The notes below the pieces were generated by a model. The model made no database searches. It was not told where the DNA came from and worked only from the letters and a program-made list of their open reading frames with translations. The position numbers were made by a program, and so were the translations under genes. From contig CAAEAB010000158.1 of assembly GCA_900753685.1 (NCBI GenBank), positions 1 to 6,416 on the forward strand: a stretch of 6,416 nt of DNA, given 5' to 3'. Source of the DNA: Lachnospiraceae bacterium. Lineage in GTDB: Bacteria > Bacillota > Clostridia > Lachnospirales > Lachnospiraceae. Below, piece after piece: positions 1 through 5,809 of this stretch; position 1 is the stretch's first letter, and every line of letters starts with the position of its first letter.

Positions 1-709
1 AAATCCTCTTCCCCTCCGCTGTCGTCTCCGCCGCCCGCACAGACATAGGGATACAGTTTTCAAAGATATGAATGTTATTTCCGTAAGCTTCCCGGATCTG
101 TTCGGAAATATCCCTTGCAAAATTTGTCCTGCGGTCAACCTTTGTCAGCAGAATCCCTAGAATGGACAGCCTGGGATTCAACCGTCTATGTACCTTTCCA
201 ATGGTCTTGATAAGCTGCTGTAACCCCTTTACAGGCAGGGAAGCCGCCTCTACCGGGATCAGAACGCTGTCCGCCGCTACCAGGGCATTGATCGTGATCA
301 TTCCTAAAGAGGGCATACAGTCGATCAGGATATAATCGTAGTCTCTTTTTACCCCGTCCAGATACAGGCGAAGCACCTGCTCCCGGCTCATGACATTTAC
401 AAGGGAAGTTTCCAGTCCGGCAAGCTCAATATTCGCAGGGATAAAGTCAATTCCCTCCTCATGGTGGATAATACCCTCTCCCGGTTCCACATCCTCGTCA
501 TTGATAATCTTCTCCATGATATTGACTAAGGTTACGTCCAGTTCATCCGGCTCCTGAATGCCTAAACTCACTGCCATACTGCCCTGGGCATCCGCTTCTA
601 CCAGAAGCACCTTTTTCCCGGCTCTTGCCAGACCAATACCTAAATTTACACACGTCGTTGTTTTTCCGACACCGCCCTTTTGGTTTGCGATTGCGATAAT
701 TCTGCACAT
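1..709 (-). CDS. parA: ParA/Soj-family partition ATPase, C-terminus cut by window edge
   Basis: This is a deviant Walker-A ATPase of the ParA/MinD superfamily, expected to bind DNA non-specifically with ATP and to work with a ParB-type partner in segregation or maintenance of a plasmid or excised ICE. The 236 residues visible start MCRIIAIANQKGGVGKTT: the Walker A is KGGVGKTT (residues 11-18, with the signature first lysine K11), the A' motif is EADAQGS (38-44, catalytic-type D40), and the Walker B is YILIDCMPSLG (126-136, D130). Family members are usually about 250-280 residues, so only the last few dozen are missing. The start at 709 is chosen because the P-loop follows at the normal distance and AGG-rich sequence precedes it. 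It lies 9 bases after the DUF3970-like stop, and its ribosome binding region overlaps the end of that gene, so the two are probably cotranscribed and translationally linked. A ParB would be expected next but is outside the window. Confidence 0.95.
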   Translation of the reverse strand, partial: MCRIIAIANQKGGVGKTTTCVNLGIGLARAGKKVLLVEADAQGSMAVSLGIQEPDELDVTLVNIMEKIINDEDVEPGEGIIHHEEGIDFIPANIELAGLETSLVNVMSREQVLRLYLDGVKRDYDYILIDCMPSLGMITINALVAADSVLIPVEAASLPVKGLQQLIKTIGKVHRRLNPRLSILGILLTKVDRRTNFARDISEQIREAYGNNIHIFENCIPMSVRAAETTAEGKRI

Positions 710-718
710 ATCTCTTAC

Positions 719-901
719 CTACCTTTCTTCCTCTTTCTTTTCTGTCTTTTCCACTTCCGCATAGGAGCGGAAATATCGGTTCGTCCCCTTATTAGAAAAT
801 ATCTCCGATACGGAGAGAACCCGGATCTCCGGGTGGCTCTCCAGCAGACGTTTAAACCAGCGAATATCCTTCACGGTTCCCTGTAGCCTAATCTTCAGCA
901 T
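719..901 (-). CDS. Small DUF3970-like protein (60 aa)
   Basis: This short protein begins MLKIRLQGTVKDIRWFKRLL and ends in a highly charged Lys/Glu tail (residues about 49-60). The pattern of an N-terminal beta strand, an amphipathic helix with 'DIRWF', then 'IRVLSVSEIFSNKGTNRYFRSYAEV' split over residues 26-48, matches my recollection of the DUF3970 family, small proteins of unknown function in Firmicutes chromosomes and mobile elements. No catalytic motif, signal peptide or membrane segment is visible. The start at 901 is preferred over a longer in-frame reading up to 1111 because GGGAGGAG lies 7 bases upstream and family resemblance starts exactly there. Its first 14 bases overlap the end of the DUF6075-like gene, and the ParA start follows its stop by 9 bases, so it is the middle gene of a compact operon. 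Function is unknown; a role in element maintenance is only inferred from its neighbours. Confidence 0.8.
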   Translation of the reverse strand: MLKIRLQGTVKDIRWFKRLLESHPEIRVLSVSEIFSNKGTNRYFRSYAEVEKTEKKEEER

Positions 902-1355
902 AAAACATCTCCTCCCAATCCACATAGAAGCAGTAATCCGGATAGCGGATTTTGATTGCTTCCCAAAAATATTTAGCGTCCCCTGTGCAGAATATATCGC
1001 TGACGGAATAAAGCCGTGTCTCTGTAATCTGTTCTTCCGTATCGTCATATTCATCCGTTGTAGGTGTTCCGTCTGTGTAAAGGTTAAACGCCAAACGGAC
1101 AATCCGTTCACTGCCGCTGGTCTGCCAGCCTTCCTGCAGACACTCCGGCTTTATAAATCCCGTTTCAAAGTCATAGATCCGGTTTACGTTCCGTCTGGTA
1201 TCTTCCGACAGTCCCAGGCAATAAATAAGCGTTTTGTGATACGAATCCTGATACGGGCATTTTGAAAGATAGGTATTGTAAAATTTTTCATGTTCCTTGT
1301 TTTTGAAAGTGATTTTTCTTTCCTGTTTTGCTCCTGTCGCTGTGTTCTTTGCCAT
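888..1355 (-). CDS. DUF6075-like protein of unknown function (155 aa)
   Basis: The product starts MAKNTATGAKQERKITFKNKEHEKF and ends WEEMFYAED. I recognise it as resembling the DUF6075 family of Firmicutes mobile elements ('KEHEKFYNTYLSKCPYQDSYHKTLIYCLGL' split over residues 21-50, then 'RRNVNRIYDFETGFIKPECL' at 54-73 and 'GWQTSGSERIVRLAFNLYTDG' at 75-95). It is probably a soluble globular cytoplasmic protein: no signal peptide or membrane helix is visible, and the second half is rich in acidic and aromatic residues. There is no recognisable catalytic motif and its function is unknown. The start at 1355 has a perfect AGGAGG 8 bases upstream; a longer in-frame reading using a TTG near 1433 would run through a terminator hairpin and lacks such a site. 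It is the first gene of the element operon, overlaps the DUF3970-like gene by 14 bases, and is preceded by a possible attenuator. Confidence 0.85.
   Translation of the reverse strand: MAKNTATGAKQERKITFKNKEHEKFYNTYLSKCPYQDSYHKTLIYCLGLSEDTRRNVNRIYDFETGFIKPECLQEGWQTSGSERIVRLAFNLYTDGTPTTDEYDDTEEQITETRLYSVSDIFCTGDAKYFWEAIKIRYPDYCFYVDWEEMFYAED
909..916 (-). promoter_or_regulatory. Ribosome binding site for the DUF3970-like gene
   Basis: GGGAGGAG on the minus strand, 7 bases before the ATG at 901. It lies inside the 3' end of the preceding gene and decides the short start of the 60-residue protein over the longer open frame. Confidence 0.8.
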
Positions 1356-1363
1356 TTGTTTTT

Positions 1364-1369
1364 CCTCCT
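1364..1369 (-). promoter_or_regulatory. Ribosome binding site for the DUF6075-like gene
   Basis: A perfect AGGAGG on the minus strand, 8 bases before the ATG at 1355. It fixes the start of this gene and lies about 20 bases after the U-tract of the upstream hairpin, so the hairpin is in the leader of the mRNA if transcription begins further upstream. Confidence 0.85.
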
Positions 1370-1388
1370 GAATTTTACAATTTTGTAT

Positions 1389-1423
1389 AAAAAATAGGGA
1401 CACTCTGCTGCAAGTATCCCTAT
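1389..1423 (-). terminator. Intrinsic terminator or attenuator hairpin in the element operon leader
   Basis: Read on the minus strand, AUAGGGAUACUU (1423-1412) can pair with GAGUGUCCCUAU (1405-1394), giving a 12-bp stem with two G-U pairs around a 6-base loop, followed at once by a run of U (1393-1389). That is the shape of a rho-independent terminator for leftward transcription. It stands about 180 bases after the rlmD stop and 33 bases before the DUF6075-like start codon. It could insulate the element operon from rlmD read-through or act as an attenuator of that operon. I see no convincing promoter between hairpin and gene, which favours conditional read-through, but that is inference. Confidence 0.7.
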
Positions 1424-1426
1424 CTT

Positions 1427-1444
1427 CTATCAATGTATTGATAG
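1427..1444. repeat. Perfect 8-bp-arm palindrome just upstream of the terminator hairpin
   Basis: The plus strand reads CTATCAATGTATTGATAG: arms CTATCAAT and ATTGATAG are exact inverted complements with a 2-base centre. As DNA it has the size and symmetry of an operator for a dimeric regulator. As RNA the 2-base centre would force the innermost pairs open, leaving a weaker AU-rich hairpin. Only 3 bases separate it from the terminator stem. Its function is unknown. Confidence 0.6.
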
Positions 1445-1512
1445 CTCTATATTCACTTTCATAATCCAGGATTTTTTGTGTTCCCCGTACCGAGGTCTAA
1501 GGCAACCACAAC

Positions 1513-1534
1513 GGTTACTTTGTTTACAAGTACC
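1513..1534. repeat. Imperfect 22-bp inverted repeat inside the element end
   Basis: GGTTACTTTGT and ACAAGTACC on the plus strand form an imperfect inverted repeat (arms matching apart from two single-base insertions) with very little spacer. A second short inverted repeat, GTTGA / TCAAC, lies at 1561-1565 and 1577-1581. Both sit between the rlmD stop and the first element gene, where recombinase or excisionase arm sites would be expected; that role is only inferred and either could be chance in AT-rich DNA. Confidence 0.3.
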
Positions 1535-1604
1535 TTTTCCTTGTGATTTTCCTCTAATCTGTTGAAACTGAAAAAGTCAACAAAGTGCGTAAATTCAAGG
1601 ATTT

Positions 1605-3023
1605 CTAGGTATGTTTCCTTTGTAGTCTTACCACAGTCTCCACATGCACCGTATTCGGGAACATATCAACGCACTGGAGCCGCTCGACACGATAACCGCC
1701 AGCAATCAGGGCTTCCAGGTCTCTGGCCAGGCTGGACGGCTTACATGAGATATAAACCATTCTCGGCACATGATACTGAATGATCTTTTCGAGGGCTTTT
1801 GGATGAATTCCGTCCCGCGGCGGGTCAAGGACAATAAAGTCCGGCTTTTCCTCCACATCATCAAGGACCCTGAGCACATCGCCGGCAATGAATTCGCAAT
1901 TATCAAGATGATTAAGTACCGCGTTTTCTTTGGCGGCCTCCACAGCCTCCTCGACAATCTCCACACCGATGACCTTCTTTGAGACATCAGCAAGAATCTG
2001 GGCAATCGTTCCGGTACCGCTGTAGAGATCAAAGACCGTCATATCCTTTGTACTTCCGATATAGCTGCGGGCGGCAGAATAAAGAACTTCGGCGCCAAGG
2101 GAATTTGTCTGAAAGAAAGAAAAAGGCGTTATTTTAAATTTTAATCCAAGTATCGTCTCATAAAAATAATCTTTACCGCAAAGAATCCGGCTTTCATCAC
2201 TCTGGACCACATCGGCCAAAGAATCGTTGATAATATGGAGAATTCCTGTAATGCGCCCTTCCAGTTGAAGCTTCAAAATCCGATGAGCCAATTCGGTAAA
2301 ATCATGTTCCACCTGGCTGGAGGTCACCAGATTTACAAGGATTTCTTTCGTCGTCTGAGCCCGACGCACAAGGAGATGGCGCAGATAACCCTGGTGACTC
2401 ATCTTATGATAGTAACTCAGCTTCTGTTCCCGACAATATTCCAAAACACAGCTAAGAATCTTTGTAAAATCTTCATGAACAATTTTGCAGTCGTCAGTAG
2501 TCAAAACATCATAGGTGCTGCCCTTTTTGTGAAGCCCAAGGGTAAGAGGCCCATCTTTGACCGCATCACCAAAGGAGAACTCCATTTTATTCCGATACCC
2601 GAATTGCAACGGACTTTCCTGGATTCCCTCAAAAATATAGTCCGCCTGTTCCGGCGCATCAGCCTTCACCTGCCCGCCCCGGATCAAAGCCTCTTCAACC
2701 AACTCCCTGACCTGCCCGGCTTTCATCGCCAACTGGTCTTCATAGGCCATAGTCTGATACATGCAGCCGCCGCAGGCCGGGAACTCACAGCACACAGCCT
2801 CTTTTGTTTCCATATCCGACTTTTCAAGCACTTCCAAAAGCCGTCCTTCACAGCGATTTTTCCGTTTTTTATTTATCTGAAACCGAACCCTCTGCCCTGG
2901 CATTCCGTTTTTCACAATAACGCGGATCGGTTCCTTTGCCGCCCCATCGTTGACCCACACAATACCTTTATTCGGAAATTCGATATTTTCAATAATGCCC
3001 TCAAATATTTCACCTTTTTTCAT
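1605..3023 (-). CDS. rlmD: 23S rRNA (uracil-C5)-methyltransferase, RlmD/RumA family
   Basis: This enzyme transfers a methyl group from S-adenosylmethionine to carbon 5 of a uridine in 23S rRNA, in the cytoplasm. The 472-residue length is normal. Visible parts: an N-terminal TRAM RNA-binding domain (about 1-65); cysteines of a [4Fe-4S] cluster in CCEFPACGGC (C78 or C79, C84, C87) with C179 in TTDDCK; the SAM-binding loop FDLYSGTGTI (331-340); LDPPRDG (399-405); the catalytic nucleophile C427 in YISCKPSSLARDL; and the probable general base E462 in VHVETVV. The start at 3023 leads directly into the TRAM domain, with AAGGA upstream at a long spacing of about 11 bases. It has its own likely promoter just after the terminator of the preceding gene. 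Oddity: the last seven residues (RLQRKHT) after the conserved end are probably encoded by an integrated element. Related Clostridia often carry several RumA-family paralogues, so the exact target uridine is not certain. Confidence 0.95.
   Translation of the reverse strand: MKKGEIFEGIIENIEFPNKGIVWVNDGAAKEPIRVIVKNGMPGQRVRFQINKKRKNRCEGRLLEVLEKSDMETKEAVCCEFPACGGCMYQTMAYEDQLAMKAGQVRELVEEALIRGGQVKADAPEQADYIFEGIQESPLQFGYRNKMEFSFGDAVKDGPLTLGLHKKGSTYDVLTTDDCKIVHEDFTKILSCVLEYCREQKLSYYHKMSHQGYLRHLLVRRAQTTKEILVNLVTSSQVEHDFTELAHRILKLQLEGRITGILHIINDSLADVVQSDESRILCGKDYFYETILGLKFKITPFSFFQTNSLGAEVLYSAARSYIGSTKDMTVFDLYSGTGTIAQILADVSKKVIGVEIVEEAVEAAKENAVLNHLDNCEFIAGDVLRVLDDVEEKPDFIVLDPPRDGIHPKALEKIIQYHVPRMVYISCKPSSLARDLEALIAGGYRVERLQCVDMFPNTVHVETVVRLQRKHT
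1620..1650. other. Probable attachment (att) junction within the last codons of rlmD
   Basis: This stretch encodes the conserved end of RlmD (HVETVV, codons 460-465) and the first residues of an atypical tail (RLQ). In elements that enter the 3' end of rum/rlmD genes, recombination takes place within the conserved terminal codons and the element supplies a replacement 3' end. Position and context fit that model. There is only one junction in the window, so the duplicated core sequence cannot be identified and the borders given are approximate. Confidence 0.45.
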
Positions 3024-3047
3024 AACTTCACATATCCTTTTTTACTT

Positions 3048-3076
3048 TTTATAGAATTGGGGTACTCTAATTTCAT
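3048..3076 (-). promoter_or_regulatory. Probable promoter of rlmD
   Basis: On the minus strand, ATGAAA (3076-3071, 4 of 6 to the sigma-A -35) is followed after exactly 17 bases by TATAAA (3053-3048, 5 of 6 to the -10). The -35 box starts directly after the U-tract of the upstream terminator, and the start codon is about 25 bases downstream of the -10. Confidence 0.5.
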
Positions 3077-3115
3077 AAAAAAGGGATGCTGAATCTGGAT
3101 CCAACATCCCTTTTT
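3077..3115 (-). terminator. Intrinsic terminator after the acidic membrane protein gene
   Basis: AAAAAGGGATG (3078-3088) and CATCCCTTTTT (3105-3115) are perfect 11-bp inverted repeats with a 16-base loop. On the minus strand the stem is followed by six U (3082-3077), partly within the stem. It begins 17 bases after the stop codon of the small membrane protein gene. The run of T on both sides means it could also work for plus-strand transcripts, although no plus-strand gene is seen here. Confidence 0.85.
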
Positions 3116-3132
3116 ACTCATATCAAAAACGA

Positions 3133-3465
3133 TTATTCTTCGTCTTCAGAAGCTTCTGCCACTTTCTCAATTGTCTCGTCAACAAAGTCGTCGCATTCAT
3201 CTTCGAAGTCATCAAAATCATCTTCAAAGTCGTCATCGAAATCATCGAAGTCATCGAAATCGTCCATGCTGTCTTTGGAAAGATACTTGTACACAACAAA
3301 TGCAACTACGGCAAGAAAAACAACACCAATCAGAGCAATGCCCCATTTACAGATACATTTTTTCTTTTCTTCCTTTTCCTTTTTCTGGAGAAGATCGCCA
3401 ACCTTTACCATGTTCTTTAATTCTTCAAGTTTAACTGCGCTTACAATGTCTTCTATACGATTCAT
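3133..3465 (-). CDS. Small single-pass membrane protein with an acidic Asp-Asp-Phe repeat tail (110 aa)
   Basis: This protein has no known function that I can name, though it resembles short uncharacterised proteins I associate with Lachnospiraceae. Order of parts: an amphipathic N-terminal helix (MNRIEDIVSAVKLEELKNMV, 1-20); a lysine/glutamate-rich stretch KKEKEEKKK (28-36) with two cysteines (C37, C39); one hydrophobic segment from W41 to L62; then an intensely acidic C-terminal tail (66-110) with repeated DDF units at 68-94. The positive charge before the membrane segment predicts an N-in topology with the acidic tail outside the membrane. No signal peptidase site is evident. The start at 3465 has AAAGGA about 11 bases upstream, a somewhat long spacing. 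The gene has its own promoter and terminator, so it appears to be expressed alone between pcrA and rlmD. The acidic tail could bind cations or basic partners; that is speculation. Confidence 0.85.
   Translation of the reverse strand: MNRIEDIVSAVKLEELKNMVKVGDLLQKKEKEEKKKCICKWGIALIGVVFLAVVAFVVYKYLSKDSMDDFDDFDDFDDDFEDDFDDFEDECDDFVDETIEKVAEASEDEE
3196..3264 (-). repeat. Short tandem repeat encoding the DDF-rich tail
   Basis: Degenerate 9-base units of the form TCATCGAAR (plus strand) repeat through this stretch and encode residues 68-90, mostly Asp-Asp-Phe with some Glu. The repetition could allow length change by slippage in multiples of three bases without shifting the frame. Confidence 0.7.
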
Positions 3466-3494
3466 TTTACAATCCGTCCTTTCAAAAATATTTG

Positions 3495-3523
3495 AGTATA
3501 GTATACCACTATTCCGATGAAAA
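3495..3523 (-). promoter_or_regulatory. Probable promoter of the acidic membrane protein gene
   Basis: On the minus strand TTTTCA (3523-3518) is followed after 17 bases by TATACT (3500-3495). A second overlapping TATACT (3505-3500) is preceded by TGG, making an extended -10 of the type TGnTATACT. The boxes lie 24-58 bases downstream of the pcrA stop and about 30 bases before the start codon. Confidence 0.6.
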
Positions 3524-3546
3524 TACCATCACAAATTAGTAAATAT

Positions 3547-5760
3547 TTAATCCACTGGCTTTAACTTTGCAAAGCTGGCAAACATCTTTTTAACACCGGA
3601 TTTCTCGAAATCGACCGTCACCTCATAGTCCTTACCGCCATCGGCAATGTTAATTACCGTACCAGTTCCAAATTTGATATGTCGGACCGTATCGCCCACC
3701 GTATAATCCAGTACGGAAGCTTTATTCACCTGGAAGGTCTTTCCGTAGGAAGTGACAACCTTGGTCGTCTGTTTTCTCGTAAAATCCGAAGGGCGCTGAA
3801 TACGGGATTCATGCTTTTCTTTTTCCGGTTTTGCCCCCATACCAAAAAGCTCTGGTGTAATTTCCCTGACAAACCGCGATACCTTATTATATTGAGTTGA
3901 ACCATGAACCATCCGGCTCTTGGCATAGGTCATGATCAGCCGTTTTTTTGCCCGGGTGATACCCACATAACAGAGCCGCCGTTCCTCCTCAATTTCCTCC
4001 GGATCATCATTGACAATGGTCATGTAGCTTGGAAAAAGACCGTCCTCCATGCCGCACATATACACGCAGGGAAATTCCAGACCCTTAGCGCTGTGGAGAG
4101 TCATCAGCATAACATAATCCTCCTCTTCATCCAGGCTGTCAATATCTGACACCAACGCCACATTTTCAAGGAAACCGCTTAAAGTAGGTTCATCCTCTTC
4201 CTCTTCATAGGCAATGATCTTATTCATCAATTCATCAATATTTTCAATGCGCCCCTGGGCCACCTCCGAGTCTTCCGCTTCCAGCTCTTTGATATAACCG
4301 GTCTCTTCTAAAACATTTGTAAAAAGCTCTGCCAGGGTTATGTATTCACTCTGAGCCCTAAAGACTTCAATCATATTAACAAAGCTCTTAATCTTTTCCG
4401 CCGCCTTTCCAAGCTTCGGAATATCCTCACAACATTCCAGGGCATCAAAAAAGCTCATTTCTCTGGCTTCACCGTATTCCGTAATCCGGTTTAATGTGGT
4501 CAGGCCAATGCCCCGCTTCGGCACATTGATGATCCGCCGCACCGCCAGATCATCCTGACCGTTATCAATGGTTTTTAAATAGGCCAGAATATCTTTAATT
4601 TCCCGGCGCTGATAGAAATTAATCCCGCCCACGATCTTATACGGAACACTCTGGGCCACAAATTTTTCTTCCAGGACACGGGATTGGGCGTTTGTCCGGT
4701 AAAGAATGGCATAGTCATTATAATGGGCTTCACCTTTGTCTGCCGACCGCCGGATTTCACTTACAATATGATGGGCTTCATCATATTCATTCTGATACTG
4801 GCGGAAAACGATCTTATCCCCATCCTCATTGGCCGTCCAGAGGGTTTTCTCCTTACGGCCCTTATTATGATGAATCACCGCATTGGCCGCATTCAAAATA
4901 TTTTTTGTGGAACGATAATTCTGTTCCAGCTTGATCACTTTCGCATCCGGAAATTCCTTCTCAAAATTCAGGATATTGTAAATATTGGCCCCCCGGAATT
5001 TATAAATAGACTGGTCATCATCACCGACAACACACAGATTCCGATATTTTCCCGACAGCAGGCTCACCAGACGAAACTGAACGGTATTTGTATCCTGGTA
5101 CTCGTCCACCATAATGTATTTGAAACGTTCCTGATAATAATTCAGAACATCTTCATTATTTCTTAGAACCTCTACCGTTTTTACCAACAAATCATCAAAA
5201 TCCATAGCATTATTTTTATAAAGAACCTTCTCATATTCCCTATAGACCTCTGCGATTCGCTGTTTTGCAAAATCACCGGCCGCATTCAGTGCGTATTCCT
5301 TCACATCAATCATTTCATTTTTGGCTGAGGAAATTGCAGACATCAATGCCCGTTCTTTATATATTTTTGTGTCGATATTCAAGCGTTTACAAATTTCTTT
5401 AACAACACTTTTCTGGTCATCCGTATCATAGATAACAAAATTCCGTCCGTATCCAAGATGGTCCGCAAACCGCCGCAAAATCCGGACACAGGCCGAATGA
5501 AAGGTACTGACCCAAATCTGTTCCGAGCCAAATCCAACAATATTATCCACCCGCTCCCGCATCTCTCCGGCGGCCTTATTTGTAAAGGTAATCGCCAAAA
5601 TATTCCACGGATTCACACCCTTTTCATCGATTAAATAGGCAATACGGTGAGTAAGAACACGAGTCTTCCCCGAACCCGCACCGGCCAGAATCAGCAAAGG
5701 CCCTTCCGTATGAAAAACCGCTTCCTGCTGCATTGGATTTAACGTTTCATATATGCTCAT
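3547..5760 (-). CDS. pcrA: ATP-dependent DNA helicase PcrA (UvrD/Rep family, SF1A)
   Basis: PcrA is a 3'-to-5' DNA helicase and translocase acting in nucleotide excision repair, replication-transcription conflict resolution and removal of RecA filaments; in Firmicutes it also binds RNA polymerase. The 737-residue product shows all SF1A motifs in order: the Q motif LNPMQQEAV (7-15), Walker A AGAGSGKT (26-33), motif Ia ITFTNKAAGEM (57-67), motif II VDEYQDTN (218-225), motif III VVGDDDQSIYKFRGA (244-258), motif IV NYRST (281-285), motif V LMTLHSAKGLEF (552-563) and motif VI YVGITRA (598-604). The C-terminal Tudor-like domain (about 687-735, VGDTVRHIKFGTGTV) matches the RNA-polymerase-interaction module. 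The start at 5760 has AGGAAGG 8 bases upstream and leads straight into the Q motif; a GTG at 5793 would add 11 unneeded residues. Length is normal and nothing is missing. It is probably transcribed through the SPFH remnant from promoters beyond 6096, since none is obvious nearer. Confidence 0.97.
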   Translation of the reverse strand: MSIYETLNPMQQEAVFHTEGPLLILAGAGSGKTRVLTHRIAYLIDEKGVNPWNILAITFTNKAAGEMRERVDNIVGFGSEQIWVSTFHSACVRILRRFADHLGYGRNFVIYDTDDQKSVVKEICKRLNIDTKIYKERALMSAISSAKNEMIDVKEYALNAAGDFAKQRIAEVYREYEKVLYKNNAMDFDDLLVKTVEVLRNNEDVLNYYQERFKYIMVDEYQDTNTVQFRLVSLLSGKYRNLCVVGDDDQSIYKFRGANIYNILNFEKEFPDAKVIKLEQNYRSTKNILNAANAVIHHNKGRKEKTLWTANEDGDKIVFRQYQNEYDEAHHIVSEIRRSADKGEAHYNDYAILYRTNAQSRVLEEKFVAQSVPYKIVGGINFYQRREIKDILAYLKTIDNGQDDLAVRRIINVPKRGIGLTTLNRITEYGEAREMSFFDALECCEDIPKLGKAAEKIKSFVNMIEVFRAQSEYITLAELFTNVLEETGYIKELEAEDSEVAQGRIENIDELMNKIIAYEEEEDEPTLSGFLENVALVSDIDSLDEEEDYVMLMTLHSAKGLEFPCVYMCGMEDGLFPSYMTIVNDDPEEIEEERRLCYVGITRAKKRLIMTYAKSRMVHGSTQYNKVSRFVREITPELFGMGAKPEKEKHESRIQRPSDFTRKQTTKVVTSYGKTFQVNKASVLDYTVGDTVRHIKFGTGTVINIADGGKDYEVTVDFEKSGVKKMFASFAKLKPVD

Positions 5761-5768
5761 TATAATAA

Positions 5769-5775
5769 CCTTCCT
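5769..5775 (-). promoter_or_regulatory. Ribosome binding site for pcrA
   Basis: AGGAAGG on the minus strand, 8 bases before the ATG at 5760. It supports that start over the in-frame GTG at 5793, for which no comparable site is placed. Confidence 0.8.
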
Positions 5776-5809
5776 ATCCCAGCTTTGCACCACAATTTTC
5801 CGTTTCCCA

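Larger units (their letters stand above)
1..1640. mobile_element. Terminal part of an integrated mobile element (probable ICE) abutting the 3' end of rlmD
   Basis: Seen: immediately past the rlmD stop codon the content changes from housekeeping genes to a ParA-type ATPase and two small proteins resembling DUF3970 and DUF6075, preceded by about 250 bases of repeat-rich non-coding DNA. Known: ParA and such small proteins of unknown function are common in ICEs of Clostridia, and the 3' end of the rum/rlmD methyltransferase gene is an integration site used by some streptococcal ICEs. Inferred: the window catches one end of such an element, with the boundary inside or just after the last codons of rlmD. 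The exact boundary cannot be fixed because the second junction and the recombinase are outside the window; 1640 is only an approximate edge within the conserved HVETVV-coding stretch. Alternatively this could be a non-mobile or decayed island. Confidence 0.6.

Noticed and set aside
902..1111. Longer version of the DUF3970-like protein starting at 1111
   Set aside because: The extra 70 residues are the out-of-frame shadow of the DUF6075-like gene. Family resemblance and a ribosome binding site both point to the ATG at 901.
1356..1433. N-terminal extension of the DUF6075-like protein to a TTG near 1433
   Set aside because: The extension would be translated through a terminator hairpin, and a perfect AGGAGG sits at the right distance from the internal ATG at 1355.
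2235..3092. Long open frame on the plus strand (285 codons) opposite rlmD
   Set aside because: It lies antisense to a clearly recognisable RlmD with all its motifs. The translation is Phe/His/Leu-rich with no recognisable domain and no convincing ribosome binding site.
3086..3520. Plus-strand frame with a serine/lysine repeat
   Set aside because: Its SSKSS repeats are the antisense image of the Asp-Asp-Phe codon repeats of the real minus-strand gene, and it starts inside that gene's terminator.
4684..5166. Plus-strand frame of 160 codons opposite pcrA
   Set aside because: It is antisense to conserved helicase coding sequence and gives a hydrophobic, Ile-rich translation typical of an antisense shadow; no start signals.
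5761..5793. N-terminal extension of PcrA to a GTG at 5793
   Set aside because: AGGAAGG is placed for the ATG at 5760, and PcrA proteins normally begin just before the Q motif.
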